Below are positions 18,047 through 26,226 of a stretch of DNA of 64,000 nt, piece by piece (the stretch's first letter is position 1; each line of letters opens with the position of its first letter). Origin of the DNA: Cupriavidus neocaledonicus (GTDB lineage Bacteria; Pseudomonadota; Gammaproteobacteria; Burkholderiales; Burkholderiaceae). The notes under the pieces are model-generated. The model saw nothing but the letters and a program-made list of their open reading frames with translations, was not told the origin of the DNA and made no database searches. The stretch is taken from contig NZ_AQUR01000094.1 of NCBI RefSeq assembly GCF_000372525.1, positions 62,001 to 126,000 of the forward strand, given 5' to 3'. Made by a program: the position numbers and the translations under genes.

Positions 18047-18766
18047 TCACGCCGCGTCGTGCTCCACGCGGCTGCGCACGAAGTCGATGTGGGTCTGCAT
18101 CGCCGTGCGCGCCTCTTCCGGGCGGCGCGCGCAGATGGCATCGCACAGCGTGCGGTGCTGCAGCAGTAGCAGGTCCGAGGCGCCGTCGTCCTGTTCGCGC
18201 AGGCCGGTGCCATTGATGGTGATGTGCTCGCGCAGCATGCCGATCACGCTGGTATGCAGGTGCAGGAACATGGTGTTGTGCGAGGCCTGCGCGATGGCGT
18301 CGTGCAGCTGCGCGTCGGCATCGGCCTCGGCCTGCTTGTCGTCGGCGGCGCGCGCGCGTTCCAGTTCGGCCATCAGCGCGCGGATGCGCCTGACGTCGGC
18401 GGCATCGGCGCGCAACGCCGCGAAATAGGCCGTGGCGCCTTCCAGCACGCGGCGAAACTCCAGGATGTCTTCGCGCAGCGCGGGATGGTCCGCCACCAGC
18501 TGGCCCCACGGCGAGGCAATGCCGGCGCGCAACTGGTCGGTGGCATAGACGCCCGCGCCGCGCCGGCTCTGCAGCAGGCCGCGCGCGGCCAGGCGCTGGA
18601 TCGCCTCGCGCACGGTGTTGCGCGCCACCGCGTACTGCTCGGCCAGCACGCGCTCGGCCGGCAGCCGCGTGCCGGGCGGCCAGGTGCCGTCGAGCAGCGC
18701 GGTTTCCATGCGCCGCATCACCGACTCCACGCGTCCACGGGTATGCCCGTGCCTGGCTGCCGTCAT
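18047..18766 (-). CDS. lldR: GntR/FadR-subfamily regulator of lactate genes (LldR-like)
   Basis: 239 residues. The N-terminal winged helix (RVESVMRRMETALLDG, then LPAERVLAEQYAVARNTVREAIQRLAARG) is followed by an all-helical FCD effector domain whose metal-binding residues include the D and H of LHDAIAQASHN and the LLQHRTLCDAI helix. It is divergent from the lut operon, and the intergenic region carries a perfect ATTGGT-N3-ACCAAT site of the type bound by FadR/LldR/PdhR proteins. It most likely represses lut (and perhaps lldP) until lactate is present. GAGGGAG precedes the chosen ATG. The gene name is by analogy. Confidence 0.82.
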   Translation of the reverse strand: MTAARHGHTRGRVESVMRRMETALLDGTWPPGTRLPAERVLAEQYAVARNTVREAIQRLAARGLLQSRRGAGVYATDQLRAGIASPWGQLVADHPALREDILEFRRVLEGATAYFAALRADAADVRRIRALMAELERARAADDKQAEADADAQLHDAIAQASHNTMFLHLHTSVIGMLREHITINGTGLREQDDGASDLLLLQHRTLCDAICARRPEEARTAMQTHIDFVRSRVEHDAA

Positions 18767-18818
18767 GCCGTGCTCCCTCGCTCCTGAACGTGTCTGAACG
18801 CGCGCGACCGCTTTCTGC

Positions 18819-18833
18819 ATTGGTCCAACCAAT
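18819..18833. promoter_or_regulatory. Probable LldR/FadR-type operator for the lut operon
   Basis: ATTGGTCCAACCAAT is a perfect inverted repeat with a three-base spacer and contains the TGGT-N3-ACCA core recognised by the FadR branch of GntR regulators. It lies midway in the 134-bp region between the GntR gene and lutA, 68 bp before the lutA start. Confidence 0.8.
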
Positions 18834-18900
18834 TTGAAGCGCCGCGCGGAAGCGGGAATTATGCGCCCAAACGTGCGACCCAGCACGTGTGGAGCGAGAC

Positions 18901-19683
18901 ATGAAGGATCGTCAGTACCCCAGCGGCCCTGCCCCCACGCAGGCCTACCTGTTTGCCACCTGCTTGGTCGACATGTTCGTGCCGCAGGCCGGCCTGGATG
19001 CCGTGCGACTGCTCGAGCGCGAAGGCCTGACCGTGCATTTCCCGCGCGGCCAGAGCTGCTGTGGCCAGCCCGCCTACAGCAGCGGCAACCCCGACGCGGC
19101 CCGTGCGGTGGCGCGCGCCCAGCTCGACCTGTTCGGCCAGCCGTGGCCGGTGATCGTGCCGTCCGGTTCGTGCGCCGGCATGATGCGCCACCACTGGCCG
19201 CAGCTCTTTGCCGACGATCCGGTGGCCGGCCCGCAGGCGCGCGAACTGGCCGGACGCGTCTATGAGCTGGGCGAGTTCCTGCTGCACGTGCTGAAGCTGG
19301 ACTTCGGCGCTGCCGCGCCATCGGCCCAGCCGCCGGAGCGCATCGTGCTGCATACCTCGTGCGGCGCGCGCCGCGAAATGGGCACGCGCCAGCACGGCGT
19401 GGCGCTGGTCGATGCACTGCCGGGCGTGACCCGCGTCGAGCACGCGCGCGAGTCGGAATGCTGCGGCTTCGGCGGCACCTTCTCGCTCAAGCATCCGGAT
19501 ATCTCGGGGGCGATGGTGCGCGACAAGGTGGCCTCGGCCTGCGCCACCGGCTGCGACCGCCTGGTCTCGGCCGACTGCGGCTGCCTGCTCAATATCGGCC
19601 ATACCGCCGCGCACGACCGCGCGCCGCTTCAGGTGGAGCACCTCGCCAGCTTTCTCTGGCGCCGTACCGGAGGTGCCGCATGA
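18901..19683 (+). CDS. lutA: L-lactate utilisation Fe-S protein LutA (CCG-domain)
   Basis: 260 residues with two CCG domains, each a cysteine-rich motif that binds an Fe-S cluster: SCCGQPAYSSG at ~52 and ECCGFGGTFSLK at ~186. This is the LutA/YkgE subunit of the three-protein non-flavin L-lactate dehydrogenase that oxidises lactate to pyruvate. A GGAGCG site sits just upstream of the ATG. Its TGA overlaps the ATG of the next gene (ATGA), and the order lutA-lutC-lutB is tightly coupled by overlaps. Confidence 0.93.
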   Translation: MKDRQYPSGPAPTQAYLFATCLVDMFVPQAGLDAVRLLEREGLTVHFPRGQSCCGQPAYSSGNPDAARAVARAQLDLFGQPWPVIVPSGSCAGMMRHHWPQLFADDPVAGPQARELAGRVYELGEFLLHVLKLDFGAAAPSAQPPERIVLHTSCGARREMGTRQHGVALVDALPGVTRVEHARESECCGFGGTFSLKHPDISGAMVRDKVASACATGCDRLVSADCGCLLNIGHTAAHDRAPLQVEHLASFLWRRTGGAA

Positions 19684-20381
19684 GCACGCCCGGCGCCCGC
19701 GAACGCATGCTCGGCCGGCTGCGCGCCGCCGCGCCCGTGCCGTCCCCGCAGACCACCGAGCTGGACCGCCGCATCGACGACCATTTCGAAGCACGCCGCC
19801 AGGGCACGCCAACGACTGGCGCACGCGTCGCCGCGATGCAGGCCGCGCTGCAAGGCCTGCATGCCGAAGTCTGGTGCGCCGACGCCGGCGCCTGGCCGGC
19901 GATGCTTGCCGCCGAACTGGCCCGGGCAGGTGTGAAGCGCCTGCTGCTCGATCCGGCCACCGTGGCCGGCGTGGCGCTGGCCGCCGCGCTACCGGCCGGT
20001 ATCGAAGCCATCGGCTACGACCGCCCGATCGAGGCGTGGAAGGCAGAACTGTTCGACACCGTCGATGCCGGCTTCACCGTGGCGCGCTCCGGCATCGCCG
20101 CCACCGGCACGCTGGTGCTGGCGCCCGATGCGGGCTCGCCGCGCACGGTGTCGCTGGTGCCGCCGCTGCATGTCGCGCTGGTGCGCGCCTCGACGCTGCA
20201 TGACGACCTGCACATGGCGGCGCGCGCCGAGCGCTGGGCCGACGGCATGCCGACCAACCTGGTGCTGGTCTCGGGTCCGTCCAAGACCTCGGACATCCAG
20301 CAAACCCTGGCCTACGGCGCGCATGGTCCGCGCCGGCTGTGGGTCGTGATCGAAACCGACACCGCGGAGGCCGCGCGATGA
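19680..20381 (+). CDS. lutC: L-lactate utilisation protein LutC (LUD domain)
   Basis: 233 residues carrying the LUD (DUF162) domain. The N-terminal helical part (GARERMLGRLRAAA) is followed by the core with AVARSGIAATGTLVLAP-type sequence (FTVARSGIAATGTLVL), LVPPLHVALVRAS and the terminal LVLVSGPSKTSDIQQTLAYGAHGPR, which is highly characteristic of LutC/YkgG. It works as a complex with LutA and LutB. ATGA overlaps join it to lutA upstream and lutB downstream. Confidence 0.93.
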   Translation: MSTPGARERMLGRLRAAAPVPSPQTTELDRRIDDHFEARRQGTPTTGARVAAMQAALQGLHAEVWCADAGAWPAMLAAELARAGVKRLLLDPATVAGVALAAALPAGIEAIGYDRPIEAWKAELFDTVDAGFTVARSGIAATGTLVLAPDAGSPRTVSLVPPLHVALVRASTLHDDLHMAARAERWADGMPTNLVLVSGPSKTSDIQQTLAYGAHGPRRLWVVIETDTAEAAR

Positions 20382-21823
20382 GCCAGCAAACCCTGCAATT
20401 CGTTGCGCCGCGAGAGTTCAAGGCGCGCGCCCGCGAGGCGCTGGACGACCCCAAGCTGCGCCAGAGCTTCCGCGGCGCGATGGACTTCCTGCAAGGCAAG
20501 CGCCTGGCGCAGTTTCCCGACGCCGACGAGCTCGAGCGCCTGCGCGACCTGGGCGAGGCGGTGCGCCAGCACGCGCTGGCCAACCTGCCGGACCTGCTGG
20601 TGCAGCTGGAACAGAAGCTGACCGCCGCCGGCGTGCAGGTGCACTGGGCCGAGAGCGCCGACGAGGCCAACGCCATCATCCACGGCATCGCCAGCGCCAG
20701 GCAGGCCACGCGGGTGATCAAGGGCAAGTCGATGGCCAGCGAAGAGATCGAGCTGAACCATTACCTGGCCGAGCGCGGCGTCGCCTGCATCGAGTCGGAC
20801 ATGGGCGAATACATCGTCCAGCTGGCCGGCGAGAAGCCTTCGCATATCGTGATGCCGGCGATCCACAAGACCAAGGGCGATATCGCGCAGCTGTTCACTG
20901 AGCATATCCCCGACACGCCCTATACCGAGGACGTCGACGCGCTGATCCAGACCGGGCGCCGCGCGCTGCGCCAGGCCTTTGTCGACGCCGACATCGGCCT
21001 GTCCGGCGTGAACTTCGCCGCCGCCGACACCGGCACGCTGTGGCTGGTGGAAAACGAGGGCAACGGCCGGCTCTCCACCACGGTGCCGGACGTGCATATC
21101 GCCATCATGGGCATGGAGAAGGTGGTGGCCCGGCTCGAGCACATCGTGCCGCTGTCGACGTTGCTGACGCGCTCGGCCACGGGCCAGGCCATCACCACCT
21201 ACTTCAACCTGATCTCGGGCCCGCGCCGCGCGGGCGAGCGCGACGGCCCGCGCGAAGTGCACCTGGTGCTGCTCGACAACGGCCGCACCCAGGCCTATGC
21301 CGACGCGCAGTTGCGCGCCACGCTGCAATGCATCCGCTGCGGCGCGTGCATGAACCACTGCCCGGTCTACACCCGCATCGGCGGCCATGCCTACGGCACC
21401 ACCTACCCGGGCCCGATCGGCAAGATCCTGTCGCCCCACCTGCTGGGGCTGGACGCCACCGCCGACCTGGCCACCGCCTCGAGCCTGTGCGGCGCCTGCG
21501 GCGAGGTCTGCCCGGTGCGCATCCCGATCCCGCAACTGCTGGTGCGCCTGCGCACCGAGTCCAACCGCGATCCCGCAGAACCGGTGGCCAACCCGCTGCG
21601 CGGCCAGGGCGCCAAGTACAGCCGCGGCGAGCACCTGGTGTGGCGCTTCTGGAGCGGCGCCTATTCGCACCCGGCGGCCTACCGGCTGTTCCGCTGGGCC
21701 GCCACGCGCCTGCGCGCGCTGACACCGGCGCGGCAGCTGGGATGGACGCAGCACCGCACGCCGCTGAAGCCGGCGGCGAAAAGCCTGGCGGACCTGCTGA
21801 AGGAAAAGGGGCAGCCGGAGTAG
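20378..21823 (+). CDS. lutB: L-lactate utilisation iron-sulfur protein LutB
   Basis: 481 residues. An N-terminal LUD domain (FKARAREALDDPKLRQSFRGA, VVKGKSM-type IKGKSMASEEIELNHYL, then ADTGTLWLVENEGN) is fused to a C-terminal ferredoxin-like part with two 4Fe-4S motifs, CIRCGACMNHCPVY near residue 317 and CGACGEVCPVRIP near 370. This is the LutB/YkgF subunit, which passes electrons from lactate onwards. The start overlaps the lutC stop by ATGA. About 260 bp downstream lies lldP, so the operon may include uptake as well as oxidation. Confidence 0.94.
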   Translation: MSQQTLQFVAPREFKARAREALDDPKLRQSFRGAMDFLQGKRLAQFPDADELERLRDLGEAVRQHALANLPDLLVQLEQKLTAAGVQVHWAESADEANAIIHGIASARQATRVIKGKSMASEEIELNHYLAERGVACIESDMGEYIVQLAGEKPSHIVMPAIHKTKGDIAQLFTEHIPDTPYTEDVDALIQTGRRALRQAFVDADIGLSGVNFAAADTGTLWLVENEGNGRLSTTVPDVHIAIMGMEKVVARLEHIVPLSTLLTRSATGQAITTYFNLISGPRRAGERDGPREVHLVLLDNGRTQAYADAQLRATLQCIRCGACMNHCPVYTRIGGHAYGTTYPGPIGKILSPHLLGLDATADLATASSLCGACGEVCPVRIPIPQLLVRLRTESNRDPAEPVANPLRGQGAKYSRGEHLVWRFWSGAYSHPAAYRLFRWAATRLRALTPARQLGWTQHRTPLKPAAKSLADLLKEKGQPE

Positions 21824-21875
21824 GCGGCGCCAGGCGCGGCGCAGTACAGCGCTGACGCTTCCAGCCCCCGCTTGT

Positions 21876-22003
21876 TTGCTCCCCTCTCCCGCTTGCGGGA
21901 GAGGGGCAGGGGGTGAGGGCAGGCGGTGGCATACCGACGGCCTGTACTTCGTCGACACACCGGCCCTCACCCCAGCCCTCTCCCGCAAGCGGGAGAGGGA
22001 GCA
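21876..22003. repeat. REP-like palindrome pair, copy A (upstream of lldP)
   Basis: Two arms, each a CTCTCCCGCTTGCGGGAGAG-type hairpin next to GGGTGAGGGC, face each other around a ~45-bp unique core. Its reverse complement matches the element after lldP (23842-23969) at nearly every position, including the core (GGCGGTGGCATACCGACGG), so the two copies are a ~125-bp inverted repeat around the permease gene. This resembles paired REP/BIME elements. Confidence 0.88.
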
Positions 22004-22083
22004 CACAAACGCGCAGGCTGACATCACCGCGCTTTTCAGAACAACAAAGCTTTCCCGAACCACCACAAATCAGGAGACCACCC

Positions 22084-23817
22084 TTGCAACCCTGGACCCA
22101 ACTCTACACACCGCTAGGCAGCCTGTGGCTGTCCTCACTGGCGGCAGCGATTCCCATCGTGTTCTTCTTTATCGCGCTGGCGGTCTGGCGCATGAAGGGT
22201 CATGTCGCCGCGGCGGTGACGCTGCTGCTGGCGCTGGCCGTGGCGATCTTCGCTTACGGCATGCCCGCGCAGCAGGCGCTGGCCGCGGCCGGCTTCGGCT
22301 TTGCCTATGGGCTGTGGCCGATTGCATGGATCATCGTGACCGCGGTGTTCCTCTACAAGATCGTGGTCAAGACCGGACAGTTCGACGTGATCCGCGCTTC
22401 GGTGCTGTCGATCACCGACGACCAGCGCCTGCAGATGCTGCTGATCGGCTTTGCCTTCGGCGCGTTCCTGGAAGGCGCGGCCGGCTTCGGTGCGCCGGTG
22501 GCGATCACCGCGGCGCTGCTGGTGGGACTGGGCTTCAACCCGCTGTACGCGGCGGGGCTGTGCCTGATCGCCAATACCGCGCCGGTGGCGTTCGGCGCGA
22601 TGGGCATCCCCATCATCGTGGCGGGGCAGGTGACGGGCCTGGACCCGTTCCATATCGGCGCCATGGCCGGGCGCCAGCTGCCGCTGCTGTCGCTGCTGGT
22701 GCCGTTCTGGCTGGTGTTCATGATGGACGGCGCCAAGGGCGTGCGCGAGACCTGGCCCGCGGCGCTGGTGTGCGGCGGCAGCTTCGCCGTGACGCAGTAC
22801 TTCACCTCCAACCATATCGGGCCGGAACTGCCGGACATCACTTCGGCGCTGGTCAGCCTGGTGTCGCTGGCGGCGTTCCTGAAGGTGTGGCAGCCGCGCA
22901 GCGCATCGCAGCGCGCCGGCGGCAACGCCGGCAACGTCAGCGGCGGCACGGTCGCGCTGGCGGGCTTTGGCGGCGATATTGGCGGCGGTGATGGCGGCGG
23001 TTATGGCGGCGCGATGCAGAGCCGCAAGCCGTCGCCCTACACGCTGGCGCAAACGCTGCGCGCATGGGCGCCGTTCGGCATCCTGACTGCCATCGTCACG
23101 GTGTGGAGCCTGCAGCCGTTCAAGGCGCTGTTCGCCGCCAACGGCCCGCTGGCGGGCACGGTGCTGAAGTTCAAGGTGCCGGGGCTGGACCAGCTGGTGA
23201 TCAAGGCCGCGCCGATCGTGGCCACGCCCAAGGCCTATGACGCGGTGCTGAAGATCGACCTGCTCTCCGCGGTCGGCACCGCGATCCTGCTGACCGCGCT
23301 GATCTCCGCCGTGCTGCTGCGCATGAAGCCGCGCGACCTGCTGGCCACGTTCGGGGAAACGCTGGTGGAACTGGCGCGCCCGGTGCTGTCGATCGGGCTG
23401 GTGCTGGCCTTCGCCTTTGTCGCCAACTACTCCGGCATGTCGTCGACGCTGGCGCTGCTGCTGGCCGGCACGGGCGCGGCATTTCCGTTCTTCTCGCCGT
23501 TCCTGGGCTGGCTGGGCGTGTTCCTGACCGGGTCCGACACCTCGTCGAATGCGCTCTTCTGCGCGCTGCAGAACACCACCGCGCACCAGATCGGCGTGTC
23601 CGACACGCTGATGGTCGCGGCCAACACCACCGGCGGCGTCACCGCCAAGATGATCTCGCCGCAATCGATCGCGGTGGCCTGCGCGGCGACCGGGCTGGTG
23701 GGCAAGGAATCTGAGCTGTTCCGCTTCACCGTGAAGCACAGCCTGCTGTTCGCGGTGATCATCGGGGTGATGACGATGGTGCAGGCGTATTGGCTGCCGG
23801 GGATGATTCCGGGGTAA
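22084..23817 (+). CDS. lldP: L-lactate permease
   Basis: 577 residues of LldP/GlcA-family H+-coupled lactate symporter with about 13-14 hydrophobic helices. The [21 protein letters not shown] motif and the C-terminal [10 protein letters not shown] and [16 protein letters not shown] segments are family hallmarks. It starts with TTG: the family N-terminus ([13 protein letters not shown]) begins exactly there, AGGAG lies 7 bases upstream and no ATG fits. A Gly-rich insertion of about 45 residues (near 280-325, with [16 protein letters not shown]) interrupts a cytoplasmic or periplasmic loop and is unusual. It follows lutB in the same direction, separated by a REP-like pair. Confidence 0.94.
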   Translation: MQPWTQLYTPLGSLWLSSLAAAIPIVFFFIALAVWRMKGHVAAAVTLLLALAVAIFAYGMPAQQALAAAGFGFAYGLWPIAWIIVTAVFLYKIVVKTGQFDVIRASVLSITDDQRLQMLLIGFAFGAFLEGAAGFGAPVAITAALLVGLGFNPLYAAGLCLIANTAPVAFGAMGIPIIVAGQVTGLDPFHIGAMAGRQLPLLSLLVPFWLVFMMDGAKGVRETWPAALVCGGSFAVTQYFTSNHIGPELPDITSALVSLVSLAAFLKVWQPRSASQRAGGNAGNVSGGTVALAGFGGDIGGGDGGGYGGAMQSRKPSPYTLAQTLRAWAPFGILTAIVTVWSLQPFKALFAANGPLAGTVLKFKVPGLDQLVIKAAPIVATPKAYDAVLKIDLLSAVGTAILLTALISAVLLRMKPRDLLATFGETLVELARPVLSIGLVLAFAFVANYSGMSSTLALLLAGTGAAFPFFSPFLGWLGVFLTGSDTSSNALFCALQNTTAHQIGVSDTLMVAANTTGGVTAKMISPQSIAVACAATGLVGKESELFRFTVKHSLLFAVIIGVMTMVQAYWLPGMIPG

Positions 23818-23841
23818 CACCCGAATCCTGCGGATTGCGTG

Positions 23842-23969
23842 CGCCCTCTCCCGCTTGCGGGAGAGGGTTGGGGTGAGGGCCGATGCGTCGACGAAGTAAC
23901 GGCCGTCGGTATGCCACCGCCTGCCCTCACCCCCTGCCCGTCTCCCGCAAGCGGGAGAGGGGAGCAAAC
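23842..23969. repeat. REP-like palindrome pair, copy B (downstream of lldP)
   Basis: Inverted counterpart of copy A, starting 24 bp after the lldP stop. Both arms keep the CTCCCGCTTGCGGGAG hairpin; one arm has a G-to-C change (GAGAC/GTCTC). The hairpins could also attenuate transcription leaving lldP towards the convergent CoA-transferase gene. Confidence 0.87.
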
Positions 23970-23996
23970 CAGTGGTGAGAGGTGACCGCGTCGCCT

Positions 23997-25118
23997 CTAC
24001 TTTAGAAACTCGTCCCCTTCAGTGAGCGGCGCATACCGGTACGTCGCCGGCGTCCGGCTCAGCTTCACCGGCGCCCCCAGCCCCTGGTACCCCCCTTCCA
24101 TCTCCACCACCATCTCGCGGTGCCGCGTATGCGGATGCTGCAAGGCATCCGCCACCGACAGCACCGGCGCGCATGGCACGCCCGCGGCCACCAGCGCATC
24201 CGCCAGCGCCTTGCCGTCGAGCGTGCGCAGGCGCGCTTCCAGTTCGGCCTTCAGCGCGACGCGGTTGACCGATCGCGCGCCGGCGGTGGCGTAGCGCTCG
24301 TCGTCGGCCAGCGCCGGCACCTGCAGGTGCTCGCACAGGATGCGGAACTGCCGGTCGTTGCCGACCGCCAGGAACACCGGGTCGGTGGCGGTGGCGACGG
24401 TGTCGTACGGATAGATGTTGGGATGCGCATTGCCGGTGCGCTGCGGCGTCTTGCCGCTCATGAACCAGTTGGCCGCATGCGGATGCAGCAGCGACAGCCC
24501 CGAGTCATAGAGCGCGGCCTCGACAAACTGCCCGCGCCCGCTGCGGGCGCGCTCCTGCAGCGCCAGCAGCACGCCGATCACGGCGTTGAGGCCGGTCACC
24601 ATGTCCACCACCGGCAAGCCCACGCGCAGCGGATCGCCATCGGCCTCGCCGTTGATGCTCAGGATGCCGGACATGGCCTGGATCGCGGCATCGTAGCCGG
24701 GCAGGCCGCCCAGCGGGCCGTCGGCGCCAAAGCCTGACACGCGGCAATGGACCAGCCGCGGGAAGCGCGCCGACAGTTCGTCATAGCCCAGCCCCCACTT
24801 CTCCAGCGTGCCGGTCTTGAAGTTCTCGACCAGCACGTCGGCCTCGGCCAGCAGCGCCAGCAGCACCTCGCGGTCCGGCGCGGCGGTCAGGTCCAGCCGC
24901 ATCACGCGCTTGTTGCGGTTCAGGCCGAAGTAGTAGGAGGCCACGCCGTCCTTGAACGGCGGCCCCCAGGTACGGGTGTCGTCGCCCTGCGGCGGTTCGA
25001 TCTTGAGCACGTCGGCGCCGTGGTCACCCAGGATCTGGCCGCAGTACGGGCCGCCCAGGATGCGCGACAGGTCGACCACGCGGATGCCGGCGAGCGCGCC
25101 GGGACTGGCTTGGGTCAT
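23997..25118 (-). CDS. CaiB/BaiF family CoA-transferase (class III)
   Basis: 373 residues. The N-terminal Rossmann part (VVDLSRILGGPYCGQILGDHGADVLKIEPP) and the catalytic aspartate at ~143 within PGYDAAIQAMSG are diagnostic of family III CoA-transferases, which move CoA between carboxylic acids through an aspartyl-CoA intermediate. The GNDRQFRILCEHL and HRE(M)V-type C-terminal segments fit. It lies 22 bp after the Bug gene and shares direction with Bug and acyl-CoA dehydrogenase, so the three probably degrade an imported organic acid as its CoA ester. The acid is not identifiable. Confidence 0.9.
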   Translation of the reverse strand: MTQASPGALAGIRVVDLSRILGGPYCGQILGDHGADVLKIEPPQGDDTRTWGPPFKDGVASYYFGLNRNKRVMRLDLTAAPDREVLLALLAEADVLVENFKTGTLEKWGLGYDELSARFPRLVHCRVSGFGADGPLGGLPGYDAAIQAMSGILSINGEADGDPLRVGLPVVDMVTGLNAVIGVLLALQERARSGRGQFVEAALYDSGLSLLHPHAANWFMSGKTPQRTGNAHPNIYPYDTVATATDPVFLAVGNDRQFRILCEHLQVPALADDERYATAGARSVNRVALKAELEARLRTLDGKALADALVAAGVPCAPVLSVADALQHPHTRHREMVVEMEGGYQGLGAPVKLSRTPATYRYAPLTEGDEFLK

Positions 25119-25140
25119 GGCTGCGATTCCCCCGGTGTCG

Positions 25141-26115
25141 TCAGTCAAGCTGGGCGCCGGACTTCTGCACCACGGCGCGCCACTTGCCGACCTCGGCCTT
25201 GACGAAGCTGCCGAGCTGCTCCGGCGTGGTCGACGGCGCGAACTCCAGCCCTTGGCCCTGCAGGGTCTTGCGCACGTCGGGCTGCTTCAGTGCGTCGGCA
25301 AAGGCGCGGTTGAGCTTGCCGACCACCTCCGCCGGCGTGCCGGCCGGCGCCACCACGCCGAAGAACACCGATACGTCGAAGCCGGGCACGCCCTGCTCGG
25401 CCACCGTCGGCACGTCCGGCAGCGCCTGCGAGCGCGCCCGGGTGGTCACGCCCAGCGCGCGCACCTTGCCGCTCTTGATGAAGGGCATCGCGGTCAGCAC
25501 GTCGGTGAAGGTCATGCTGACCTGGCCGCCCAGCAGGTCGTTCAGCGCCGGGCCGGTGCCCTTGTACGGGATGTGCTGGAAATCGGTGCCGGTGACGTTG
25601 TTGAACAGCACGCCGGCCAGGTGCGACGAAGCGCCATTGCCGGACGAGGCATAGGTCAGCTTGCCCGGATGCGCCTTGCCGTAGGCGATCAGCTCGTTGA
25701 CGTTCTTCGCCGGCACCGACGGATTGACCACCAGCACGTTGGGCAGCTGGCCGATCTGGATCACCGGGGTGAAGCTCCTGACCGGGTCGTAATTGATCTT
25801 GCGGTACAGGCTGACGTTGATCGCCAGCGGCGCCGAAGTGCCGAACATCAGCGTGTAGCCGTCAGGCTCGGCGCGCGCCACCGCCTCGGCGCCGATATTG
25901 CCGCCGGCGCCGGCACGGTTCTCGACCACCACCGGCTGGCCCAGGCTGGTCTTGAGCGCGGCCGCCAGCGTGCGCGCCATGGCATCGGTGGGGCCGCCGG
26001 GCGGATAGGTGACCACCATCATGATGGGCTTGGACGGGAAGTCCTTCTGCGCGAAGGCGGGGGCGATAAACAGCGAGCACGCGGCGATGGCCGCGACGCG
26101 GTGCCAGAGTTTCAT
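25141..26115 (-). CDS. Bug/TctC-family periplasmic solute-binding protein
   Basis: 324 residues with a Sec signal peptide (MKLWHRVAAIAACSLFIAPAFA-Q). The mature part starts FPSKPIMMVVTYPPGGPTD and holds the Bug hallmarks VVENRAGAGGNIGAEAVA, PDGYTLMFG, HIPYKGTGPALNDLLGGQV and the GKVRALGVTT stretch. Bug proteins bind carboxylates, but most have no dedicated TctAB membrane pair, and none is seen here. GGAGAC precedes the ATG. Its position between a CoA-transferase and an acyl-CoA dehydrogenase suggests the ligand is an acid degraded by them, or that it acts as a sensor. Confidence 0.92.
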   Translation of the reverse strand: MKLWHRVAAIAACSLFIAPAFAQKDFPSKPIMMVVTYPPGGPTDAMARTLAAALKTSLGQPVVVENRAGAGGNIGAEAVARAEPDGYTLMFGTSAPLAINVSLYRKINYDPVRSFTPVIQIGQLPNVLVVNPSVPAKNVNELIAYGKAHPGKLTYASSGNGASSHLAGVLFNNVTGTDFQHIPYKGTGPALNDLLGGQVSMTFTDVLTAMPFIKSGKVRALGVTTRARSQALPDVPTVAEQGVPGFDVSVFFGVVAPAGTPAEVVGKLNRAFADALKQPDVRKTLQGQGLEFAPSTTPEQLGSFVKAEVGKWRAVVQKSGAQLD

Positions 26116-26171
26116 GGCGTTGTCTCCTGATGCAGGACTTCTCCCGCGGGGTCTGCGGGATGGTTGGGGCT

Positions 26172-26200
26172 GCTCCCTCTCCCGCTTGCCGGAGAGGGGC
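26172..26200. repeat. Single REP-like hairpin (half copy)
   Basis: GCTCCCTCTCCCGCTTGCCGGAGAGG is one arm of the same palindrome family, with an imperfect 3' half and no partner. It sits in the gap between the acyl-CoA dehydrogenase and Bug genes, where it could modulate relative expression. Confidence 0.7.
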
Positions 26201-26226
26201 GCAAACAATGGGTTCAGGTTGCGGCG

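Noticed and set aside
22135-23967. Minus-strand frame antisense to lldP
   Set aside because: Sense strand is a clear lactate permease; the antisense product is Arg/Gln/His-rich without motifs.
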